Shown here in pieces: positions 1 through 4,947 of a stretch of DNA of 16,378 bases (position 1 is the stretch's first letter; every line of letters begins with the position of its first letter). Below the pieces are notes generated by a model. That model ran no database searches. It was not told the DNA's origin and saw nothing but the letters and a program-made list of their open reading frames with translations. This DNA comes from Bin5 sp034428395 (lineage in GTDB: Bacteria > Chloroflexota > Anaerolineae > Caldilineales > Caldilineaceae). The position numbers and the translations under genes were made by a program. The stretch covers positions 1 through 16,378 of the forward strand of contig DAOUHX010000032.1 in the NCBI GenBank assembly GCA_034428395.1, given 5' to 3'.

Positions 1-2
1 GA

Positions 3-320
3 AGGTTTGACCCAGCGGACTACGTAGAGAGCGAAGAGGATGTCCGGGGGCTTCTCAGGGCGGCTGCGGAGGAGGACACTGGAGACGGGGCCGTGATTCG
101 GGCCGCGCTGAGGTACATCGCCCGGACGCAGAACACGAGCGCCCTCGCCCGCGACACCGGGCTAAACCGAGGCAACCTCTACGTGGCGCTGTCTGAAGAC
201 GGCAACCCCACTCTGGCAACACTGCTGAAGGTCACCAACGCCCTTGGTTTGAGGCTGCGAATTGAGCCAGCGGAGGACCACGCAGGGGACCCGCAACCGG
301 CTAGGCCGCAATCCTACTGA
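3..320 (+). CDS. HigA-like antitoxin (COG3636 family), 5' end outside window
   Basis: The reading frame is open from the first bases, so the true start lies upstream; 105 residues are visible. The visible N-terminus begins RFDPADYVESEEDV, the usual opening of the 'probable addiction module antidote' family, in which the protein starts FDPAEYL. A helix-turn-helix follows (SALARDTGLNRGNLYVALS), then the family hallmark NPTLATLLKVTNALGLRLRI. Members neutralise a RelE/HigB-type mRNA-cleaving toxin, usually encoded just upstream, and repress their own operon by DNA binding. The toxin would therefore be expected before base 1; that is an inference. The C-terminal tail after the HTH (EPAEDHAGDPQPARPQSY) is a little longer than usual. 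Family assignment is fairly sure; whether a toxin partner exists cannot be seen. Confidence 0.85.
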   Translation, partial: RFDPADYVESEEDVRGLLRAAAEEDTGDGAVIRAALRYIARTQNTSALARDTGLNRGNLYVALSEDGNPTLATLLKVTNALGLRLRIEPAEDHAGDPQPARPQSY

Positions 321-669
321 ACGACAGCCCCTCTTTGACAGGGTGCAAGGCGTCGGCGTTGGCCTGTGTCGCCAGGACAATTGCATCTAATTTGGGTCAA
401 AGCGTCGAAATGCTGCTGAATTCACTTCCAGGTCGGGGTCAGGCTTTGAAAACGGTTCGAAAGATGGCACGTAGGCCATGAGTCTGACTGGTTTCGACTC
501 CTGACAAACTCTGTTGCGGCGAATTCATGTCGTCATTCAGCGGGCTCGCAGCGATTTCCACTTATTGTCACGTTCTTTTGCTCGGAATCTCGACAAAAAT
601 AGCTTACCGATTTAGATGCGATTGCCCTTGGCCAGCCGCGCCCCGCCCTGCCCTTTTTCGCGCACCCTG
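321..669. other. Intergenic stretch, no gene seen
   Basis: About 350 bases between the antitoxin gene and the leader of the replication operon. No open frame with a ribosome binding site and coding character was found on either strand. A TTGACA at 335-340 has no matching -10 box. The base composition is less GC-rich than its neighbours around 530-615. Confidence 0.5.
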
Positions 670-678
670 TGCTATACT
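670..678 (+). promoter_or_regulatory. Candidate extended -10 promoter for the replication operon
   Basis: TGC followed by TATACT (670-678) fits an extended -10 element, placing a start near 685. No good -35 is present 16-18 bases upstream (the sequence there is GCCCTTT-like), which extended -10 promoters tolerate. It lies upstream of the replication genes with no other obvious promoter between. Seen motif, inferred function. Confidence 0.4.
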
Positions 679-690
679 GAAGCTCCTGAC

Positions 691-729
691 AAAAAAAGAG
701 GACCCGAAACTGCTACCCACAGTGTCGGG
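691..729 (-). terminator. Hairpin with A7/T7 tract: leftward terminator or leader hairpin
   Basis: CCCGAAACTG (703-712) pairs with CAGTGTCGGG (720-729) with one internal mismatch and a 7-nt loop. On the + strand seven A residues (691-697) precede it. Read on the minus strand this is a 10-bp stem followed by TCCTC and seven T, the form of an intrinsic terminator for leftward transcription. It could also act in the 5' leader of the rightward replication operon. Confidence 0.45.
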
Positions 730-758
730 CCCGGCTCAACGAGAAGAGAAGGTTCTCG

Positions 759-1028
759 ATGCGCAAGTTCCATCTTAGCATACCCCGCGACATTTCCATA
801 TCCGCCTACAGCCGCGACCAAGCACGCGGCTCACCGTCCGCGCCCGCGGACGGCCGAAAAACCCGGAACTGCCAAAACTCGAACATCAACACGCAAAACC
901 CGAAACTCGAAAACCAGCTGCTACACCTCCGGAACTTCGCATGGCACGCGCAGTGCGAGTTTCGAATTTCGACCTTTTCGAGTTTCGGCAGTTCAGCCGT
1001 TCCGGCATTTTCACCCACGAGGAGTTGA
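759..1028 (+). CDS. Possible small leader ORF (89 codons), doubtful
   Basis: An ATG at 759 stands 6-15 bases after a purine-rich GAGAAGAGAAGG, a fair ribosome binding site, and the frame closes at 1028, five bases before the next gene. The predicted start is MRKFHLSIPRDISISAYSRD, which looks protein-like. The second half reads straight through the inverted-repeat block at 866-994 and has a composition (Asn, Ser, Arg) that looks non-coding. I do not recognise it. Either only the first part was once a gene, or the ORF is translated as a leader before the replication genes. Confidence 0.25.
   Translation: MRKFHLSIPRDISISAYSRDQARGSPSAPADGRKTRNCQNSNINTQNPKLENQLLHLRNFAWHAQCEFRISTFSSFGSSAVPAFSPTRS
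866..994. repeat. Nested inverted repeats in the leader of the replication operon
   Basis: The outer arms are 866-883 (GAACTGCCAAAACTCGAA) and 977-994, complementary over 18 positions with one mismatch. The inner arms CGAAACTCG (901-909) and CGAGTTTCG (956-964) are perfectly complementary. Together they can fold a 129-nt structure ending about 25 bases before the GAGGAG ribosome binding site of the first replication gene. A regulatory RNA fold or a protein-binding site for the initiator are both possible; neither is proven. Confidence 0.6.
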
Positions 1029-1032
1029 ACCG

Positions 1033-1524
1033 ATGTCCCAGCCCACCCTGTTCACGCTGGCGGCTTCGCCACCGCCGGCAACCACCACAAAGGAACCGCC
1101 CGCGGCCCTGCCGCCGCCGGTATCCGCCGCAAAGAAGCCAACCATAGCCCGCACACGGTCCCCTAACAAACGACAGGCCAAGACGTTCGACTACGGCCGG
1201 GGCCGCAAGATCAAGACGGTCCGCCGCGACAACGGCCGCCACAGCTTCCTCGTCCACTTCCAGGACGCCGTGCTCTATCTGTCGCCGGTCACCTACCCCA
1301 GCGCCGACGACGCCAGGAGCGCAGGCAAGACCTTCCTCCACAGCCTGCCCGACGACTGGCTGCAGCGCCGCCATCCCGTCGACGCGCTCGACGGCCAGTG
1401 CCACCGCTGCCTCGAACGCGGCAAAGCCGTACCCGCCGTCAACAGCGGCCGCTCTTCCCTCTGCCGCCCCTGCTGGCAACATCTGCACCCCGGCCAGCTC
1501 GAGAAGTGGGAAGAAGGCCGATGA
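1033..1524 (+). CDS. Small zinc-ribbon-like protein, first gene of replication operon
   Basis: A 163-aa protein of no family I recognise. The start at 1033 is chosen because GAGGAG (1019-1024) sits eight bases upstream; a longer frame from 616 has no such signal. Residues 1-50 are Pro/Ala/Thr/Lys-rich and probably disordered. Residues 51-115 form a compact domain (FDYGRGRKIKTVRRDNGRHS, then a beta-rich FLVHFQDAVLYLSP segment). The C-terminus has two Cys pairs, C123-C126 and C144-C147 (CHRC ... CRPC), typical of a structural zinc site. Its stop codon overlaps the next start as ATGA (1521-1524), so translation is likely coupled to the replication initiator. Context suggests an accessory replication or copy-control role, which is inference. 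Confidence 0.7.
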   Translation: MSQPTLFTLAASPPPATTTKEPPAALPPPVSAAKKPTIARTRSPNKRQAKTFDYGRGRKIKTVRRDNGRHSFLVHFQDAVLYLSPVTYPSADDARSAGKTFLHSLPDDWLQRRHPVDALDGQCHRCLERGKAVPAVNSGRSSLCRPCWQHLHPGQLEKWEEGR

Positions 1525-2531
1525 GCGCACACGACCAGTTCACCATCCAACTCGGCGGCGGCCTCACCTGGCTCGCCAAACGCCACGACCTCAGCTGCAC
1601 CGAAGTGCAGGTCGTCAACACGCTCATCCTCCTCGACGGACCCGACGGCTGCCACCCCAGCTTCGCCACCATCGCCGAAGTCTCCGGACGGCCCTACCTG
1701 ATGGTCCGCAAGGCGATCAAGTCGCTCAAAGAAAAACGTCTGATCGACACCGAGAACAGGCCCTACCGCGACGCTCGCGGCCGCGAGCTCAAAAGCAAAA
1801 GCTATACCTACGTCTTCGCCGAAGAGATCGAGCAGGCGCTCGAATTCGCCGCCGAAACGATCGAGCTCAGACGCCGCAAAACACCGATGCCGCTGCTGCC
1901 CGCCGATCCAGATCGCGCGCCAGGAGATCTCTATCTGGATCCAGATCGCGCGCCAGAGGATCCCTATCTGGATCCAGATCGCGCGCCAGGAGATCCCTAT
2001 CTGGATCAGGCCGGACAACCCGTCGATCCAGATCGCGCGCCAGAGGATCCCTATCTGGATCCATCCGGACAGTCGCCCAATCCAGATCGCGCGCCAGGAG
2101 ATCGCGATCTGGACCAGATCGCGCGCCAGGGGATCACCAATAGAGGTGGTGGTGGTATAAAGAATGATCTTATAGATCAAAAAGAATCGTTAGAAAACCA
2201 CCACCACCAACGAATGTCGCAATCCACGAAAGCACAAGAACTGTCGATGCAGATTCTGTGTCATCCGGAGATCGCCATGCCGTCGGGCGAGGCAACCGCG
2301 TTTGCCGCCCGCTACGAGCCGCGCACAATTCTGGACCACTGCATGGTCTACCGGCACGAGCTTGAAAGCGGAAGAGTGCGGGGCATCGGCGCGCTGATTT
2401 ACCGTCTGCGCAAAGGTATGCAACCGCGTGCGCTAACGCAAGACGAGAGCGGCGGCGCTCTTTACTCGGAATTCCATAACGATGTTGTCGACCTGGAATT
2501 GGAGGACGAACATGCAGCTAACGTGGTCTGA
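1521..2531 (+). CDS. Winged-helix replication initiator-like protein with internal iterons
   Basis: A 336-aa protein. Residues about 25-80 form a winged-helix domain (CTEVQVVNTLILLDGPDG..., SFATIAEVSGRPYLMVRKA, IKSLKEKRLIDTEN) of the type found in plasmid and phage initiators such as the lambda O/DnaD-like group. Residues 81-125 continue the domain. Residues 129-204 are a repeat region built on DPDRAPGDPYL units, and residues 205-230 are a GGGGI/NHHHQ linker encoded by an AT-rich segment. The C-terminus (235-336) is a separate folded domain (CHPEIAMPSGEATAFAARY..., RGIGALIYRLRKG), which may contact the loader. The gene overlaps its upstream neighbour by 4 nt and the helicase loader by 20 nt. 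The initiator-plus-loader order is the lambda O-P arrangement. Sequence identity to any named initiator was not established, so the role rests on fold, context and the internal repeats. Confidence 0.7.
   Translation: MSAHDQFTIQLGGGLTWLAKRHDLSCTEVQVVNTLILLDGPDGCHPSFATIAEVSGRPYLMVRKAIKSLKEKRLIDTENRPYRDARGRELKSKSYTYVFAEEIEQALEFAAETIELRRRKTPMPLLPADPDRAPGDLYLDPDRAPEDPYLDPDRAPGDPYLDQAGQPVDPDRAPEDPYLDPSGQSPNPDRAPGDRDLDQIARQGITNRGGGGIKNDLIDQKESLENHHHQRMSQSTKAQELSMQILCHPEIAMPSGEATAFAARYEPRTILDHCMVYRHELESGRVRGIGALIYRLRKGMQPRALTQDESGGALYSEFHNDVVDLELEDEHAANVV
1905..2129. repeat. Six iteron-like 16-bp repeats inside the initiator gene
   Basis: The core CCAGATCGCGCGCCAG occurs exactly at 1908, 1941, 1974, 2028, 2082 and 2114. 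Start-to-start spacings are 33, 33, 54, 54 and 32 bp, close to whole helical turns (about 3, 3, 5, 5, 3). Each of the first five is followed by a GGAGATC/GAGGATC...CTATCTG-like segment, and ATCTGGATCCAGAT (1933-1946, 1966-1979) is a perfect palindrome. The sixth core is read in a different codon frame (DQIARQ instead of PDRAP). There are 21 GATC tetramers between 1905 and 2178. These features fit initiator-binding iterons; no binding evidence exists in the sequence alone. Confidence 0.75.
2145..2208. other. AT-rich stretch closed by GGT/ACC inverted repeat: candidate unwinding element
   Basis: Directly after the iterons, (GGT)4 at 2145-2156 is complementary to (ACC)4 at 2197-2208. The 40 nt between are about 79% A+T in a GC-rich gene, and contain GATCTTATAGATC (2166-2178). 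In iteron origins an AT-rich unwinding region lies beside the initiator sites, which is the arrangement here. It still encodes protein (GGGGIKNDLIDQ...NHHHQ). An mRNA hairpin is an alternative reading. Confidence 0.5.
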
Positions 2532-3300
2532 CTACGATGAACACGGCATTTCGGAAGCGCAGGTCCATCCGGTGATCCAGGGGCTGATCGCCCATGTCCC
2601 CCCGGGCTGGAGCTACAGCGCCGGTTGGAGCGGAGAGGAGATCAACGGCGAGGCCGCCAGCGAGGCGGAGGCGAAAGAGATGGTGGAGCAGCACCTGAGA
2701 ACCTTTTCGGTACCTTCTTTTATCACCGAAGCTATAGCTGTGCCCCACCTCGATTTCAACGTTTCGCTGGACCACATCAAACGCACGACGCCCGGGACCT
2801 CAGAGGCCGTCGATGTCCTGCAAACAGTCATCGAAGATGGCTACGGCTTCGTTACGCTGATCGACGAACCTGGCACCGGCAAGACGCACATGCTGGGAAC
2901 GGCCCTGCATACCCTCTGCCGCGCCTATCTCATCTCGCGAGACACAGTACCGGTCGTCGAATGTATCCGTTACGGTTACATGGTATCCATGATTGATGGA
3001 TTGCGCGCCCTGTACAGCACCGACGACTTTGGCCAGACGTTCAACGAGGCATGGCAGAAGTTGCTCGACATCCCGGCCCTTCTGATCGACGACATCGACA
3101 AGGCCCCGCGCTCGGACTGGAGCAGAGCACGCATATACGAGCTGATCGACCATCGCTACCGCGGCCGCTATGACCTCGTGACCATCATGGCCGCGAACAC
3201 CCTCAAAGACCTGACGCAACCGATTCGTAGCCGCATCGAGGACCAGTCCTGCTTTTTGGTGAAAGTGGGTGGAAAGAATTTGAGAAAGAGGAGAAGGTGA
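2512..3300 (+). CDS. DnaC/IstB-type AAA+ ATPase, probable helicase loader
   Basis: A 262-aa protein starting at the ATG at 2512, five bases after GGAGGA (2501-2506); a start ten codons earlier lacks that signal. Residues 1-75 are a non-catalytic N-terminal part (helicase- or initiator-contacting in DnaC relatives). The AAA+ core follows: Walker A DEPGTGKT (118-125), Walker B LLIDDID (190-196), sensor-1 region TIMAANT (224-230), and an Arg-finger-like IRSRIED (238-244). The family's usual first P-loop Gly is Asp here, while the GTGKT part is intact, so ATP binding is still likely. Length matches the DnaC family (about 240-260). It overlaps the initiator gene by 20 nt. Such proteins load the replicative helicase DnaB onto single-stranded DNA at the origin. 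IstB-type transposition helpers share the fold, but no transposase is adjacent. Confidence 0.8.
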   Translation: MQLTWSDYDEHGISEAQVHPVIQGLIAHVPPGWSYSAGWSGEEINGEAASEAEAKEMVEQHLRTFSVPSFITEAIAVPHLDFNVSLDHIKRTTPGTSEAVDVLQTVIEDGYGFVTLIDEPGTGKTHMLGTALHTLCRAYLISRDTVPVVECIRYGYMVSMIDGLRALYSTDDFGQTFNEAWQKLLDIPALLIDDIDKAPRSDWSRARIYELIDHRYRGRYDLVTIMAANTLKDLTQPIRSRIEDQSCFLVKVGGKNLRKRRR

Positions 3301-3320
3301 ACGCCACGAGGAAATCACCC

Positions 3321-3636
3321 ATGACTGGCCCCTAGGCCAAACGCTGCAGAAAGTGCCGGCAGACCAAGCCGCTCGCGGAGTTCTATCGCAACCCGGGCAA
3401 CAAGGACGGCCGCGCCGGTCAGTCCCAAACCGTGCTGGAAGATGTGCATTCGCTGCAAACGTAAACGCCAGCCCGAACAGTTCCCGTCGCACACCCGCAA
3501 CCCTGATGGCCGCACCCGCATCTGTCGCGCCTGCTTCGCCGATATCGTGAAGCCAGCAAGGTCAACGGGAAAATACACGCGTGGAAGGAAATCCCGCAGT
3601 TTGAGTTCCGGAAGTTTCGGCCCTTTCGGCAGTTAA
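3321..3636 (+). pseudogene. Broken tandem zinc-ribbon gene (nonsense codon plus two frameshifts)
   Basis: ATG at 3321 follows GAGGAAA (3308-3314), but the fifth codon is TAG (3333). The frame then gives KRCRKCRQTKPLAEFYRNPGN and DGRAGQ, a phage-type CxxC ribbon. One extra base near 3423-3426 moves the frame, after which KPCWKMCIRCKRKRQPEQF and RTRICRACF continue with two more Cys pairs. A second shift of the opposite sign near 3535-3537 restores the first frame, giving RRYREASKVNGKIHAWKE and IPQFEFRKFRPFRQL. The rebuilt product is a tandem four-CxxC ribbon protein with a basic tail, similar to short phage/plasmid zinc-ribbon or HNH-associated proteins. It lies 20 bases after the helicase loader and was probably the fourth gene of that operon. 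A sequencing-error explanation is possible but three lesions make real decay more likely. Confidence 0.65.
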
Positions 3637-3703
3637 GGCCATCGGAAATGTCCCAACTTGGGACATTTCCCAACATCTCCGCCTGGCTCCCGTGGTTCGA
3701 GTA
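3547..3703 (+). repeat. Left copy of ~157-bp inverted repeat
   Basis: Aligns by eye at roughly 85-90% identity, in opposite orientation, with 6513-6670. It overlaps the 3' end of the broken zinc-ribbon gene. In the first 60 bases most differences between the copies are silent in the frame encoding KVNGKIH(A/L)WKEIPQFEF, indicating that this part was protein-coding in the common ancestor. The following part holds the 27-nt palindrome and is probably non-coding. Confidence 0.8.
3644..3670. repeat. 27-nt perfect palindrome, copy 1
   Basis: GGAAATGTCCCAA, one central C, then TTGGGACATTTCC: 13-bp perfect arms. There is no T-tract after it. The same palindrome is at 6546-6572. It could be a transcript-end hairpin or an operator. 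Confidence 0.85.
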
Positions 3704-3800
3704 TGGAAGCGACAACCCCTTCCCTGCAGTTGTGGGGGTATCATCGGGATCTGACTGGTCTCCCGCAGGAAGTGCATAGTGCTTTAACCCTTGTAGGGAA

Positions 3801-4096
3801 ATGCCTCTCGTTAGGTCGGCAGTCCTGTTCAATCCGAACTGTTACGAAGACGAATTGCGGTCTATCCGGTTCTGGTTCAGTATGGCACAGGGATTGACGC
3901 GGCGTGTGTTGGAGATGGGGAGATGACCAACAGGGTGACCAGCTATTGCAAAAACGACACACCCAAGTCGACGGACGTTGGCAATGGCTTCGCCGGCGTG
4001 TATTCGACCGTGATGGTTGGCGGTATTCTTTATGAGTTGGATAGCCTACAGTTGCTCTGCGCCGCGCGAATGAATGGCCTTCTGGCAGGAAGTTGA
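3801..4096 (+). CDS. Two short overlapping ORFs of unknown function (41 and 57 codons)
   Basis: The first ORF, 3801-3926, encodes 41 aa beginning MPLVRSAVLFNPNCYEDELR and containing FWFSMAQGLTRRVLEMGR. The second, 3923-4096, encodes 57 aa beginning MTNRVTSYCKNDTPKSTDVG and ending CAARMNGLLAGS. They overlap as ATGA (3923-3926), typical of coupled genes, or alternatively of one gene split by a frameshift. GGAG at 3911-3914 could serve the second. The second stops 12 bases before the TrlF remnant, so they may be the first genes of the same operon. No family is recognised. Since the neighbouring TrlF gene is decayed these may be remnants too. Confidence 0.3.
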
Positions 4097-4108
4097 GGAG
4101 CGACAAGC

Positions 4109-4947
4109 ATGACAACAGAGAACGTCGCTGGCACGGATTCCCAGCCCCCTAGAGGTGCGCGTTTCTATCGGTGTGCATTACAGGTGAACCCGCATCACTA
4201 TGCGCAGACCTATCGGGGAGAGGTTATTCCTGGAGACGCGCTCAGCCACGCACAGGCGATCGTTGACAAGGCCGTGGAACTGGGCATCGAAGTGCTCGCC
4301 ATCACGGACCACAACAACGTGAACGGTGTCGCGGACTTCCGGTCCGCGGCCCGCAAACGACGGCGTCGATTAAGTGCGGTCTGCCTGGGACGTACGGCGG
4401 CAGCAGGTTCAGGCCGAGTACGAGCAAGTCCTGCGGGAGCTGCAGAAATCGCGCGTGGACGGGGAGGAGTTCATGCGTCTTCGCCGCCAAATCGAGCAGT
4501 TGCGTCCGCCGAGGCCGAACTGCTCATGCGGATCGAGGAGCTGGAGCTCTCGCCGAAGACGGCAATCCGTCTCAACACGGCGCCGGAGGGGGAACTGCCC
4601 GACTGGCAACCCCTGGAAGACCTCTCGACTGGACAAAAGGCCCGCCGTTCTCCTGCTCTTGCTCCTCGAGTCAGGCGCCCCGCTGATCGTGGACCAGCCG
4701 GAGGACGACCTCGACAACCGCTTCATCACCGAGGGCATCGTGCCGCGCATGCGCGAGGAGAAGCAGCGCAGGCAGTTCATCTTTTCGACCCACAACGCGA
4801 ACATTCCTGTACTAGGCGTCGCCGAGTTGATCATAGGGTTGTCAGCCGCCGGGGAGGCAGCCGGCGGACGGGCGCGAGCTCGTGGAGGAGATTCTCGAGG
4901 GCGGCCGCGAGGCGTTCGAGAGACGTCGGCGAGAGTACGGTTTCTGA
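4109..4947 (+). pseudogene. trlF: TrlF-family PHP/ABC-ATPase, internally deleted and frameshifted
   Basis: The start ATG at 4109 follows GAGGAG (4095-4100). The first ~80 codons give a PHP-like N-terminus (RFYRCALQVNPHHYAQTYRG, KAVELGIEVLAITDHNNVNG). Then most of a large protein is missing: the next recognisable piece is coiled coil (QAEYEQVLRELQKSRVDGEE) in another frame. It is followed by AEAELLMRIEELE... and PLEDLSTGQKA in the first frame, then PLIVDQPEDDLDNRFITEG and RRQFIFSTHNANIPVLG in a second, and finally ELVEEILEGGREAFERRRRE up to TGA 4945-4947 in a third. The late pieces are the ABC-type Walker B (IVDQPED) and H-loop (STHNAN). The P-loop expected in the lost part is absent. Intact relatives are several times longer (of the order of 900 residues). 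So the gene cannot make an active ATPase. Its stop touches the next gene, so the two were co-transcribed. Confidence 0.8.

Noticed and set aside
335..340. TTGACA as a -35 box
   Set aside because: No -10-like hexamer at 16-19 bases.
616..1032. Long N-terminal extension of the CxxC protein to 616
   Set aside because: It crosses the promoter and both leader hairpins and has non-coding composition; the start at 1033 has GAGGAG at eight bases.
1905..2129. CRISPR array
   Set aside because: Repeats are 16-bp cores within a coding gene with repeated, not unique, spacers and no cas genes.
1293..2180. 295-codon minus-strand frame with WRAIWIQIGIL-type repeats
   Set aside because: It is the antisense reading of the iteron region of the initiator gene, with no ribosome binding site.
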